64,000 nucleotides of DNA from Aspidapion aeneum (taxonomy: Eukaryota > Arthropoda > Insecta > Coleoptera > Brentidae): positions 70,841,886-70,905,885 of the forward strand of contig OY755039.1 of the NCBI GenBank assembly GCA_963576565.1, read 5' to 3'. The notes below the pieces were generated by a model, which was given only the letters and a program-made list of their open reading frames with translations, ran no database searches and was not told the DNA's origin. The position numbers and the translations under genes are program-made. Positions 11,803-23,735 of this stretch are shown here, in pieces. The stretch's first letter is position 1. Every line of letters starts with the position of its first letter.

Positions 11803-12527
11803 CAGCGTGTCCCATTTTCGATGGGATTAAATGGGAAACTCGGTTATTATTAAAGATATCGATTTTCTGATTGCACCTTACCGTGCTCTTTTTTGGAGCC
11901 CTTAAAAATGGTGTAATCAGATTTTTGCTATACCCCGTAGTTTCGCTAATACAGGGAGTTTTTGAAAAAATTGTATTTTTAATAATCCCTTGTATCTCGC
12001 CTATTTTGCGAGATATTTTTATTCTGTAAAAACCTTTTCCTGGCAACTTTTTTAGAAGAAAATAATGACGTTGTCAGCTTTTTAAAATATTGTTTAGTTT
12101 TTGAGATATGGTATTTATCATAAAAAAATTAAATACGAACCTGGATTTTTTTTATTACAATTTTGATTGGCTTCATGCTGGTATTATCATAAAATAATAA
12201 AAATTTTAAAAAAAATTGTTTTAAGGTAAAAAAAAAATATTTAATATTTAAAAAAAAAATTAGTCCGAACCTGGATATTTCCAACATAAATATAAATTTA
12301 AAATTGCTAGTTAAACAATTTTTAGTTCAACTGTTTTGATACTTAGTATATTAAAATGGTTTTATATTAATTTACAGATTTATTTGAAACAAAGTCTACG
12401 AAAAGTATAAAAAAAACAAATTATAAAAAATAACTAATTTTTCTGATTACCATTATGTGTAAGACATTGTTGCGAGGGGTCATCGGCACCCTAAAATTTT
12501 GTACAGCGTCCAACAGGACTTGGGTCC

Positions 12528-12690
12528 TGACGTGTACTGTTGGGTCCTGTTGAGTACTGTTGGGTACTGTCGAGTACTGTTGGGTACTGTCGTGTATTGT
12601 CGAGTACTGTTGGGTCCTGTCGGTGTACTGTTGGGTACTGTCGTGTACTGTCGAGTACTGTTGGGTCCTGTTGAGTACTGTCGTCGTGCC
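12528..12690. repeat. Decamer minisatellite, array 1
   Basis: About 16 units of a 10-bp motif, roughly GTACTGTYGD with a GTCCTGTYGD variant. Ten is not a multiple of three and the 30-bp super-period lacks stops, so long ORFs appear in several frames on both strands. None is judged a gene. Confidence 0.9.
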
Positions 12691-12697
12691 TTGGGGG

Positions 12698-12990
12698 CGT
12701 CCGACAAGGACAAAGCGCGCCCTCAAAAAACATGCGAGCAAAAAAAAAAAAAAAAAAAAAAGCTCATCATCTTTGGGGAACCGCGCCGCGCTCACAAATG
12801 TTGCGACCAAAAAACAAAAAAGTCATCCTGTTTGGGGAAGGCCGACAGGGCCTTAGGGCGCACTCAAAAAACATGCGACCAAAAAAAAAAAACAAAAAAA
12901 AAAAAAAAGCTCATCATCTTTGGGGAACCGCACCGCGCTCACAAATCTTGCGACCAAAAAAAAAAAAAACAAAAAAAAAGGTCATCCTGT
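12698..12990. repeat. Poly-A-rich tandem block between the two decamer arrays
   Basis: Two ~145-bp units, each made of two related ~70-bp halves: a GC-rich piece (tttggggaaccgcrccgcgc or tgtttggggaaggccgacag), then acatgcgacc or tgttgcgacc and an A-rich run of up to ~22 bases. It is strongly strand-asymmetric and non-coding by appearance. Confidence 0.8.
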
Positions 12991-13023
12991 CTTTTCGCAT
13001 CTACGCCACTGTTTCGGGTTAGA

Positions 13024-13385
13024 CGGTTGTGTCGAGTACTGTCGTGTACTGTTGGCTTCTATCGTACTGTTACGTCCTGTCGTCTGTCGTGTACTGTTGG
13101 GTACTGTCGAGTACTGTTGGGTCCTGTCGTGTACTGTCGAGTACTGTTGGGTACTGTCGTGTACTGTTGGGTACTGTTGGGTCCTGTCGTGTACTGTTAG
13201 GTACTGTCGTGTACTGTCGGGTACTGTTGGGTCCTGTCGTGTACTGTCGAGTACTGTTGGGTACTGTCGTGTACTGTCGAGTACTGTTGGGTCCTGTCGT
13301 GGTACTGTCGAGTACTGTTGGGTACTGTCGTGTACTGTCGAGTACTGTTGGATCCTGTCGTGGTACTGTCGGGTCCTGTTGTGAA
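13024..13385. repeat. Decamer minisatellite, array 2
   Basis: About 36 units of the same 10-bp motif as array 1, in the same orientation, with one-base slips near 13300 and 13362. The 136-165-aa ORFs here, on both strands, are periodic by-products. Confidence 0.9.
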
Positions 13386-14271
13386 ATTTGTACAGTACTG
13401 TTGAAAGCTGATGACCCCTCGCATTGTTGGCATTTTTGAGTAATTTTTCTTAACGCATTTTGCATAAAAATATTTCTGTTATTTAAATATTGGGATTTTG
13501 TTGCTTGAATGAAGCAGTCAAACATATCACATTTTTCAAAATCTGGATATGGTCGATTTCTAGCCATTCACAAAAATGACAAGTAAAATGACAATGTTAA
13601 TTCCACGCTTTTGTTTTGTAAATTTCACGACCTGCTGTGGTATCATCAAATAATTATATATATTATTTTTGTAACTTTTTAACGTTTTTTACTTTATTTA
13701 TAAATCTTTTAATTATCATTTCCAAACAGATAAACTAAAAATCGGTCAACTAGTGTGTCTTGCAATTTTTAATTTATAATGACGTTGGAAATTTCCAGGT
13801 TCGGACTAGAATTTTTTTTTCAAATATTAAATAGTTTTTTTTAACCTTAAATCAAAAAAAAAATTCAAGTTTTATCATTTTAAGGTAATAATAGCATGGA
13901 ACCAATCAAAGTAGTAATAAAAAAAATCCAGGTCCGTATTTAATTTTTTTATGATAAATACCATATCTCAAAAACTAAACAATATTTTAAAAAATTGACA
14001 CCGTCATTATTTTGCTCTAAAAAAGTTGCCATAGAAAGGTTTTTACAGAATAAAAATATCTTGCAAAATAAGCGAGATACAAGGAATTAATTAAAATGCA
14101 ATTTTATCAAAAACTCCCTGTATTAGCAAAACCACGAGGTATAGCAAAAATCTGATTACACCATTTTTAAGGGCTCCAAAAAAGAGCACGGTAAGGTGCA
14201 ATCAGAAAATCGATATCTTTAATAATAACCGAGTTTCCCATTTAATCCCATCGAAAATGGGACACGCTGTA

Positions 14272-14503
14272 CCCTCGTGGCGGGGGGGCGGGCGATGACA
14301 ATTAAATATTTTTAAAAATGCTAACCTTTTAACGGAGCATCGTTTCAATATGCGGTTTTCGGAATATAGTAGACTATATTTTGCTCAATAATTTGTATTA
14401 TAACCAAAAACTTCGTAAGAGCTGTAGTTTCGGAGATATTTACAAAAACTATTTTCAAGGCTGATATAATATCATGGCTTCACTTGAAGTGTGCTAATAG
14501 GCT
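14272..14503. other. Spacer
   Basis: Starts with a G-rich patch (ctcgtggcggggggg) beside the foldback. No gene seen. Confidence 0.5.
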
Positions 14504-14535
14504 AACCGAACCGAACCGAACCGAACCGAACCGAA
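14504..14535. repeat. (CCGAA)n microsatellite
   Basis: About six CCGAA units. The same pentamer, degenerate, recurs inside the 26.7-27.7 kb element and near 21650. Confidence 0.95.
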
Positions 14536-14605
14536 GGTATCAGATTCGTCAGGGATCCATTTATTTCAGAGTATTATACACTTTTGACCCTTAGAAAACC
14601 AAGTA

Positions 14606-15225
14606 CAGTGAAACCTCCCATAAGCGGACACTCACGGTTCCGTCGATTTTGTCTGCTTATTGGAGGTGTCCGCTTAAGAGAGGTAAATGCGAAATTTTGA
14701 TATATATTTATTAACAATTTCCGCTGCCTGAGATTTTCCGACATTAAAATTTTCGATGATATTTCATGTTGGTAGATGTTCCTTCCATGCAACGTTAACA
14801 ATTTCCATTTTTCCACATAAAATAAGAAGTTTTTTACTGGGCGCCATTTCAAAGAGATCTATTATTACCCAACTGAACAATTAACACAGCAGTCCCGCTG
14901 AATCAAATAATGTTGTAAATACGACAGATGTATTTCGTCTCCGCATTAACACGGAAAGAGGTAATTCCCCGGCTGCAGAGTGCCTTGTTGCCAACCTACT
15001 ACATAATATTTATGCCCATGTCGTGCAGCACTCCGTCCTGTTTTCAGAGGTTCGCGTCCGGTTAAGGGAGGTTTCAGAATTTTTTAACCAAAAAAAATTG
15101 TCCGCGTCCGGTTATAGGAGGGAATTTTACATGTAAAGACATAGGCAAAAAATTGTTCCAACAAATTTATCCGCCTAAAGGGAGTGTCCGCTTAATAGAG
15201 GTGTCCGCAAAGAGAGGTTTCACTG
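14606..15225. mobile_element. Pogo-like MITE, 620 bp
   Basis: Starts CAGTGAAACCTCCCATAAGC and ends with the inverse (AGAGAGGTTTCACTG), flanked by TA (14604-14605, 15226-15227). Subterminal aaGCGGACAC/GTGTCCGC blocks repeat several times at both ends, including tccgcttaagagaggt. CAGTGAAACCTC tips with TA duplication fit the pogo/Tigger branch of Tc1-mariner. No transposase ORF is left. The superfamily call is inferred from the tips alone. Confidence 0.8.
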
Positions 15226-15393
15226 TACTCTCTTTTTCTCTAAATTTAGACAAAATATACTCTTTTGGGCCAACCAAGGCCAAACCATTATAATTTAACT
15301 TGTGAGGAATTTTGACAAATTAGTGCCCAAAAACACAATAAGGAACAAAAGCACCAGATTCTGTCAATTTTATTATAATTTTTAGCCAACCTA

Positions 15394-16457
15394 AAGATTC
15401 TCTATTAGTAAGAATAAATCACAAATCAATAGAAAACACCGAAAAAGTAAAACTTTTGGGGGTAATCATAGATCCACTATTAAACTGGGAATTTCACATT
15501 AATAGTTTATATTCAAAATTAAATGGTGCAAGTGCAGTTACAAGAAGGTTAAGAGAGGTTATAACAGTGGATAGTTTTAGAGTGTACTATTTTGCTTGTA
15601 TTCAAAGTATAATCAGTTATGGCATTATATTTTGGGGTTCATCTAGCGATGCAATCAAAATATTTGTAGCACAGAAGCGAATAATAAGGCTATTTTAGGA
15701 ATACACCCAAGGGCTACCTGCAAACCTCACTTCAGGAACTTAAAAATTTTGACTGTTCCTTCTCTGTATTTTCTGCATTTGGTAACTTTTGTAAAAAAAA
15801 TTTTTAATTTATTTCCTCAAAACAGAGATTCTTATGGTGACCAAATGCACATTATTACAAGAAACAGAGAAGGCCTAGCAATACCCAAACATAAAACATC
15901 ATTTTTTGAGCGGGGTCCTGAGTATATGGCAGTTAAGGCTTTTCACAGGCTTCCTGAGACTCTCAAAAGGGAGAACAACCTTGAGAAAGTTAAAAAACTA
16001 GTCAATAATTTTCTGCTGGAAGAAGTTTTGTACAATTTTAATTTTTGATTTTTAGGTAATGTTAAAGCTAATTTTATGTTTAACTGCATTTTGTGGTTTT
16101 TTATTTTGTATTTAGTTTCACTTTGGCATTTCAACAATGCCATTTTAACATTTTTGTCTGTGCATTAGTTTTAACATTTTTGTATTTGAATGAAAAGTTT
16201 CTAGAATTTTATTTTTAGAATTAATTTTGTTATTTAAAGCACTTGAATTTTACCAATATTTTACTACACTGTAATGACACAAGTAACTTGTGAACCTTGG
16301 AATGTTGCAGCACTTTGGAGGCTGAGTTTCTCTGTACTGGAGTGCTGTAGGATTTCTGGTCTTTTTTTTCTTGACGTTGCTTTTTTGTAAGAATTACATT
16401 GTAGATTTTACAAGCTTGTTGGCAATAAAGTGATATTCTATTCTATTCTATTCTATT
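15394..16457 (+). pseudogene. 5'-truncated LINE (Jockey/CR1-like) 3' end
   Basis: This fragment holds only the region downstream of the reverse-transcriptase active site plus the 3' UTR. Translation gives VKLLGVIIDPLLNWEFHI and SYGIIFWG, which are typical post-RT thumb-region motifs of Jockey/CR1-group LINEs. A frameshift near 15695 moves the reading frame to 15749-16048 (AFHRLPETLKRENN, stop at 16046-16048). A ~390-bp 3' UTR ends in a (TTCTA)n tail at 16434-16457. The catalytic residues and endonuclease are absent, so the copy is dead. The exact clade is uncertain. Confidence 0.8.
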
Positions 16458-16591
16458 CCGTCTAATAAATACTAATTTTTGCGATGGTGTCTGTCCATCT
16501 GTCTGGTACACAATGACTCAAAGGCCAATAAACCGATTTTAACCAAATTTGGCTCAAAAATTTTGTGGTACCAATGATTACACAACTTCTG

Positions 16592-16722
16592 TAGATATGC
16601 AACAACAAACTTAATAACAGCAGCGGAAAGATGGCTCTGCCGTCTCATCATTGGAACTACATGAATATATGGCAGAGCCGTCGGTCCGCTGCTGTTATTA
16701 AGTTTGTTGGGTTGCATATCTA
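16592..16722. repeat. Hairpin, two ~50-bp inverted arms
   Basis: The arms at 16592-16641 and 16671-16722 match inversely: tagatatgcaac, caaacttaataacagcagcg and ggctctgcc. The spacer is 29 bp. It lies directly at the 5' truncation of the next LINE. Confidence 0.85.
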
Positions 16723-16724
16723 TA

Positions 16725-17948
16725 GTCGGTCGGAAGGCCTTGGTCTGTTGGTGGAAGTACCGCAGGGGAGCATCCTTGGGCCATTGCTTTTTATCACCTA
16801 CATAAATGATATCGCCTGTATTCTTCTGGATCAAGTGAATTTCATTCTCAATTTTGCGGATGATACGAATTTTCACATTCGTGGCAAGACCGTTGAAAAT
16901 ATTTTGGATACGAGTAGGCTCATTTTGAGTCGAACAGAGGACTATTTTAATGAAAACAATTTAGTTTTAAATAATGATAAGACAGCTGGCACTTTCTTCT
17001 TGGCAAACCCTAGTTTCTCTCAACCAGAAAACTTACAAACAGATGACCAAAATATAACTTACAGCTCAACAGTTAAATGTGTAGGTGTACACATATCTAG
17101 TTCACTAGATTGGTCGCCTCACATAGATAGTTTGTGTGGAAGGATATCTCCTATTTGCTATGCAATGAGAGTTCTAGCCAAAAATGTCGATAGGGAAGCG
17201 CTGGCTGCGGTCTACTATGGAAATTTCTGGTCCTTAGTAAAGTATGGTATTGAGGTATGGGGAGGATCCACAAGAATAGATAGCAATTTTATTTGGCAAA
17301 CAAAAATCATGAGAATCATGTTTGAAATGGGATACCATGAGTCTTGCAGGGGGGTTTTCAAAAGAAACAAATTCCTGACAGTATATGCTCTTTACATTCT
17401 GAAGTGTGTCAATACCAAAAAATCCTTAAAATTTTGTTCAATTTCAACGAAACCATAATTTTAACACCAGAAACAATTACGATTATGATGATCACATTCA
17501 TAGAACAACAACTTTTGAAAAGAACACAACCTACAGGAGCTTAAAGTTTTTTAATAACTTGCCTGAACATATAAAAATACTTAAACACAATGAAAAAGCT
17601 TTCTGTAGTGCTGCAAAAAAATTCCTGTGTGATTTGGAACCATACAATTTAACTGAGTTTTTGTAAAACAAAAAAAAGTTGCCATAGGTGCCTAACCTTT
17701 ATAAGTGTGTTTTAACCTTTATAAGTGTGTTTTAACCTGTGTTTCATGTAAATTAAGTGTTGTTTGACTTTTTTGTTATTGTACTTTGTACTTTTTTTTA
17801 AGTGTGTGCCCTTTGGGCTTGATTTTGCTTGAAATTTTGATCTATAAGTGACCTGGACTTTGACCTGTTTCTCAGATTTTGTAAACCTTTGTAATTTAGT
17901 AGAAATCTGTAGAAATAAAAACCATCTTGATTTGATTTGATTTGATTT
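16725..17948 (+). pseudogene. 5'-truncated LINE (Jockey/CR1-like) RT fragment
   Basis: A partial reverse transcriptase in the ORF at 16631-17458. VPQGSILGPLLFITYINDIA is RT motif B and NFADDTN is the FADD catalytic motif C. VKCVGVHISSSLDWSPHIDS and VKYGIEVWGGS are thumb-region motifs. The motif A aspartate and everything upstream are missing. After ~17430 the frame shifts, and the coding sense continues to a stop near 17665 (SLKFFNNLPEHIK, FLCDLEPYNLTEF). The 3' UTR ends in a (TTGAT)n tail at ~17928-17948. The first residues of the ORF come from the adjoining hairpin. It is dead: truncated and frameshifted. Confidence 0.85.
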
Positions 17949-18331
17949 ATAGAAGTTGGGAATTATTGGTGGGACCTAACTGTATGTGTATAAGACCATT
18001 AGTTTTTAATGTAGGTGGGGGGTTGCAAAAGAGATAGAAGCCCACTAAGCACAAAATCGTAAAAAACGTTAAATAAATGTTGAAAAAAAAATGTTTTTAT
18101 TCTAGCACAAATTTGTGTTAAAATTAAGTCAACTTTTGACATTAAAAAAACATGTAGAAAATCCTAACGAAAATTTCATGTAAAAGCACTACCAAAAATA
18201 TATTTCTTAATAACGTTAAGAAACCAATATTTAAAAAACCATAATTTTATTAACATTTAAAATAATACCATCAATATATGGTTATTTTTATAAAGTTTTT
18301 CCTAGATCTCATTTCTAACGTTGAATTTATA
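17949..18331. other. AT-rich spacer
   Basis: No gene or element recognised. Confidence 0.5.
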
Positions 18332-20628
18332 GTTCAGGCCCTACGGGGTCGGATACTGCGTTTAATGATAGACGCAACACAGTTGGTATGGATAGACATA
18401 AGACTCGCCCGAACATTTTACGAAAAGGAATCAACCCCCCACCCCTGGCAGGGGGGTGGTTCCCCCCTTAAACGTGCTTTTTGATAGTTTTTTGCTAATA
18501 ATTTGAAAACAGTCATTTTTTTCAAAAATCTTCTGGAGACCATTTTTCAAGCAGATACAATTTCCTTTCCAACGATGTACCCTAGTACCCTCTGACGACA
18601 GTAGTGCGCATTCCATTGGCGTACGAAAAAAGGGGAAAATCTTTAAAATATTTTTTTATTTATTTTTTGTGGTATTTTTATCCTTAACACTATTTTTTTT
18701 TTCAAAAAAATATTTTTGGTTAAAAGCCCATTATATACACTTACACACTTATTAAGCTAGACATATTTTTTCTAAATAGCCGCCTTGAAATAAAAATAAA
18801 TGTGTTTGTAGAAATTTTGAACATTAATTTTTATAACTGAGTAAGTAAAAATGAGAGTGAGCAAAAAATTATTTTTGGTTAGTAATAACTAACTTAAAAC
18901 TGACTTTTTCTTCTAAATTTTCTTTAAAGTGGGGGTAAAGGGGCATCCCCCTCTCACCCCCCTCAAAAGTGCTCTCTTTTCCCAAATATTTGCAAACTTT
19001 TAACTTGGCAAAAAACAACTAACAATTATTAAGGCTGATGAAAAGTCCTCTCTAACGATGTATAACACGCCCCCCTTACATCAGTGGCGCACATTTTATA
19101 GGCATTTAAATAATTAAGAGGGGTGGAAAAAACTTGTTTTTTTTATTTTTCTTAAATTTTACTGTCCCGGATGTCTGGTTTTAAAACTTATTTTTAAAGC
19201 TGAAGAAATTTCCTTTCCAACGATGTACATCACTTCCCCCTCAAGGCAGCGGTAGATCTAGCATAGACGCACCAGTAATGGTCAAATTTAGTATACATAC
19301 ACTTGAATCTTCATTTAAGACAACCATGTTGGAACAGTATTAATACACACACTACGTTTAATAAGAGAAGCAACACACTTGGTATGGATATACAGTATAC
19401 TCCCCCCAATAATATAACGAGGGGGATCCACCCGCCCACTCTAGATGGGGGGTGCCCCCCCCCCTTAAATATTTTTTATTGGGACCACCCCCCTACCAAG
19501 ACGAGGCGTGTGGATCCCCCTTGTTATATTATTGGGGGGAGTATACTGTATATCCATACCAAGTGTGTTGCTTCTCTCATTAAACGTAGTGTGTGTATTA
19601 ATACAACAGGGTTGTCTTAAATGAAGACTCAAGTGTATACCAAATTTGACCATTTTTGGTGCGTCTATGCTAGATCTACCGCTGCCTTGAGGGGGGAGTG
19701 ATATACATCGTTGGAAAGGAAATTTCTTCAGCTTTAAAAATAAGTTTTAAAACCAGACATCCGGGACAGTAAAATTTAAGAAAATTAAGAAAAACAAGTT
19801 TTCTCTACACCTCTCATATATTTAAACGCCTATAAAACGTGCGCCACTGATGTAAGGGGGGCGTGTTATACATCGTTAGAGAGGACTTTCATAGTTGTTA
19901 CTTAGTTGTTTTTTGCCAAGTTAAAAGTTTGCAAATAATTGGGAAAATACAGTAAGAGAGCACTTTTGAGGGGGGTGAAAGGGGGGATGCTCCTCTACCA
20001 CCACTTTAAAGATAATTTAAAAGAAAAAGTCAGTTTTAAGTTATTACTAACCAAAAATAATTTTTTACTCTCTCTCATTTTTATTTACTCAGTTACAAAA
20101 ATAAATGTTCAAAATTTTTGTTTGATTTAAGGAATTCTACAAACACATTTATTTTTATTTAAAAGGCGTCTGTTTAAAAAAAATATGTCTAGCTTAATAA
20201 GTATTTAACTGTATACAATGGGCTTTCAAGCAAAAGTATTTCCTTGAAAAAAGAATAGTGCTAAGGATAAAAAATATCACAAAAAATAGATAAAAAAATA
20301 TTTTAAAAATGTTTCCCTTTCTTCGTGCGCTAATGGAATGCGCACCACTGCCGCCAGAGGATACTAAGGTACATCGTTGGAAAGGAAATTGTATCTGCTT
20401 GAAAAATGATCCCCAGAAGATTTTTGAAAAAGTTGACTGTTTTCGAGTTATTAGCAAAAAACTATCAAAAAGCATGTTTAAGGGGGGGAACCACCCCCCT
20501 GCCAGGGGTAGGGGGGTGGTTCCCTTTCGTAAAATGTTCGGGCGAGTCTTATGTCTATCCATACCAAGTATGTTGCTTCTATCATTAAACGTAGCATATG
20601 GCTTGTATCTCGTATGTAGGGCCTGAAC
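18332..20628. mobile_element. 2.3-kb near-perfect palindrome (foldback element)
   Basis: The outer ends GTTCAGGCCCTACG and its inverse (GTAGGGCCTGAAC) are flanked by TA (18330-18331, 20629-20630). Both ~1.1-kb arms can be followed inward to a centre near 19475. Each arm also contains internal direct repeats: the caacacacttggtatggata block (18380, 19370) and the tttccaacgatgtac block (~18567, ~19053, ~19214). G/C-rich runs (ccaccccctgccaggggg type) sit near the ends and centre. The ORFs inside are mirror-image by-products. No transposase was found. Confidence 0.85.
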
Positions 20629-21278
20629 TATTAAGATGTATGAAGCTAATAAATGTTGTTTTTTAAACATTTTAAAAAAATGATACTATAGAGGGCGCTG
20701 CCGCATAGTTTCACTTAGGGTCACTGCATCCTGGAAGCCTGGCGTCTCCCAGGGGTAGCGACACGAGTGTCAAAACCGTACTCAAAATTCCATAGACGTT
20801 CGTAAAAAATACTCATTTTTATAAGGTCTGAGAAAAAATAATAAAACTTAAAAAGAACTCGTTTTTATACAGCCTAAGAAATAAAAAATATGTTCCATTA
20901 GTTTTTGGGTTATGAATATTTATTGTAGGTATATTTATTGTTAAAAATCATTTTCTTTTAAATATTATTTGTGTTTTTTGTATAAAAATAATACGTAATA
21001 AATAAACAAACAGGACAGAAATACATTTGTATGTTAACTGTTTATTAATAGTATTATAATATATCAAGGGATAAAATAAAGCTTTTATCACGAAGTTTAT
21101 ACGCTATTTTTGGCACTGTTTAGTTTATTTTTCAAGTTTTTTCCCATTTTTTGGGTGTTTTTAGGTTTTGTGGTTTTTTTTTACCTTTTTATAGTTTTCG
21201 TAAGGTTCGGCTTTAATTACTTATAATTTTATATTACATTTCATATAAATATATAATATTATTGTTCAAAAGCATAAA

Positions 21279-21525
21279 CTTCGAAAATCATTTTCTTCAA
21301 ACCGAAAATTGTTCGAAAACATTTTCTTTGAACAAAAGATCGAACAATCTTTCCTCGAAAGGAAAATTATTCCAAAACGTTTTCTTCAAACAGAAATTTT
21401 TCGAAGTCATTTTTTTCAAACGGAAATTTGTTTGAAAACATTTTCTTTGAACGGAAATTTGTTCAAAAATATTTTTTTAAATAGAAATTTGTTCAAAAAC
21501 ATTTCTTTGAAAATAAATTTAAAAA
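21279..21525 (+). repeat. 31-bp minisatellite, forward array
   Basis: About eight degenerate units close to cggaaatttgttcgaaaaca plus ttttctttgaa. The 81-aa ORF here is a by-product. The mirror-image array is at 22005-22345. Confidence 0.85.
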
Positions 21526-22004
21526 AAAATTTAGACCTGGGTTGCCAAACTTAACACAACTCATATAGTTTGACTAATGGGGTCTTTTTCTAACAATTTT
21601 TGGAAACAAAAACATCCCTGACTTCTTTCCCGGGATCCTAGAGGGTGTGAAACCAAACCGAACCAACCGAAACCTATTTTCGAAAAATGATTTCCCTAAA
21701 TTAGCTTTCCGGTCCTCATTTTGGAAGGTTGAAATCGGTGTTACTCTAACCTTTCTCAATTGAGCACATCAGGGGGTTTCTGGACCAGTTCGTATACGTT
21801 TGCGATCAATTGACAAAGTTTAGGAAAATACCAATTTCGACCTTCCCAAAGGAGGAAAGTAGACAAATTTTCAGACAGTTAACGATCCCTGGAATAAAGT
21901 CAGTGTTTTTTTGAAAAATATGTTAGAAAGACCTTGCCTTAGTCAGACCCTATATGAATTGGGTTAGGTTTGGAAATCCAGGTCTAGAGCGTCATTTTCC
22001 GAAA

Positions 22005-22345
22005 AGCTTGCTTTAGAAGAAAATGTTTTCTAGTCGAAGAAAATGTTTTTGAACAACTAATGCTTACGAACAAATTTTTTTGCGAAAACAAATTTCCGTT
22101 CAAAGAAATAGTGTTCGAACTAATTTCCGTTTAAAAAAAATGTTTTCGAACAAATTTCCGTTTGAAAAAAATGTTTTCGAACAAATTTCCGAAGGAAGAA
22201 AATTTTTTCAAACAATTTTCCGTTTGAACAAATGGTTTTCGAACAAATTTCCGTTCAAAAAAAATGTGTTCGAACAAATTACCATTAGAAATTGTTTTCA
22301 TAAAAATTTCTGTTTGAAGAAAATGTTTTCGAACAAAGTTCTGCG
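22005..22345 (-). repeat. 31-bp minisatellite, reverse array
   Basis: About ten units of the inverse of the 21279-21525 motif (aaatgttttcgaacaaattt, then ccgtttga). The two arrays face each other across ~480 bp, making the inside of the hAT-like element a large foldback. Confidence 0.85.
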
Positions 22346-22499
22346 ACCCGTCGTGTTTACCCAAAAAAATACCAACCTTATTGGATGTCGATTTTTTAAA
22401 AATTTTCTATGAGTGTGTGTGTGTACCTGTGTGTCTGTTACTTTGTTTTGCAATCATTACAGTGTAGCTACTTATGATCTTTGTTTGGACCTTTTGTTT

Positions 22500-22578
22500 T
22501 TCAATCTTTTGTATTTTCGACCTTTTGTACTTTCGAATTTTGGTATTTTCGACTTTTTGTACTTTCGACCTTTTCTTC
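22500..22578 (+). repeat. Short tandem repeat, ~16-bp unit
   Basis: Four to five units of ttttgtactttcgacc with variants. The ORFs on both strands here are by-products. Confidence 0.8.
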
Positions 22579-22579
22579 G

Positions 22580-23735
22580 CCGCCCGCTTTTTTTTGAACA
22601 CTAATAAAAATAATAGTTAGTAGGTATATTATAAACCTAGCGCGTACATTGTTTACTTTTAATCCCACGGCGGGAATTTTCATGCCCGACCGGAAGGAAG
22701 GCTATAATTTGCTAAGTGACTAAAAGGGACTTTAATGCCAAGGTTTATTTTTATATACTAAAAATAATAATAATCATAAACTAAATAAATAGGTATTAAA
22801 CCACTTACCGTACTGTATTATTAGCATGTCAACCCCCCGTATATAATAAAACAGTGGGCAGTGATAGTTGTCATGGCATTACATTAAACAAAAGTCAGTC
22901 AGATGCTAACAAACAATGTGGAAAAAATAATATTTATTTCATAACAAATTAAATAAGTTTAGTCGAGAAAAAGTTCGAATTACATTTCTCGAAGATGGAA
23001 AAAACAACGGACCAAAGAATAAAGCATAATCTTACTTTGAGATGGGCATGGAAAAGGCCACCGAAGAAAGCAGCTTTCAGTACCGAAAATGATGCAATAA
23101 ACAGAATTTCGAAAATTTCACCGAAAAGGTATTCCTGGTTTACATCCTGGAGAAGTCTAGAAAGTTAAATGCTTTGTTTATATGGAAGCAATATTCTATG
23201 CCGAAGGACACAATAACAATCGAAACGAACCAAGTCATCAGCAAAGTAATGTAAGCTACGGCAAGCTGGAAGCAACAAAATAAACGTTATCGTGTATATA
23301 TCTTGATTCCTTTTTGTTTTTTGTATTATTATAAAATAAAATAATCCAAAAACCTATATTTTGCCTTTATGATTTTAAAGAAATTACTTTTAATCACTGG
23401 GGACAAGAAATACTACCTTAGCCTATGGAAAAAGGGGTTAAACGTACACTTTTATTCCCTAGAGAGCATAAAGAAATTTATTAAATGATACAAAACCCAA
23501 CATAATAGTTTTCTATATTTTAGAATATATATAAAACATGCAAACTATATTTTTGGTTTTTTGCACTGTGTGGGTCCTAATAAATATTGAAATTATAAAA
23601 AACTTAGTTTTTTTAGGTTTGTTTATTTGGACAGTCAAATGTATACACACCGGGTGTGACGGACAGTTCTTTACGTAACATTTGTAAACCATTTAATTTT
23701 TTTGAACATAAAAAAAGCTACGCTCCTGTTATGTT
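22580..23735. other. Interior of the hAT-like element with no ORF
   Basis: No transposase motif could be read in any frame. It may be captured genomic DNA. Confidence 0.5.

Larger units (their letters stand above)
11803..14269. mobile_element. 2.47-kb TA-flanked foldback element
   Basis: Starts CAGCGTGTCCCATTTTCGAT and ends with its inverse, with TA at 11801-11802 and 14270-14271. The arms (~11803-12340 and ~13720-14269) stay alignable for over 500 bp as inverted repeats. The ends resemble the Tc1/mariner-type CAGGGTGTCCC tips of the MITE at 6.9 kb. The centre carries the decamer minisatellite and a poly-A-rich tandem block. No transposase ORF was found, so it is non-autonomous. Confidence 0.85.

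Noticed and set aside
12528..13385. CRISPR-like regular repeat
   Set aside because: The units are head-to-tail with no unique spacers, the context is eukaryotic, and it is a minisatellite inside a transposon.
12421..13567. Eight overlapping ORFs of 77-233 aa on both strands
   Set aside because: They are produced by the 10-bp repeat, which has no stop in its 30-bp super-period; the proteins are simple periodic strings.
19303..20626. 105-158-aa ORFs inside the 18.3-20.6 kb palindrome
   Set aside because: They appear in mirrored pairs on both strands of inverted repeats and match no domain.
21309..22412. ORFs of 77-110 aa rich in F, N and K
   Set aside because: They follow the 31-bp minisatellite and occur on both strands.
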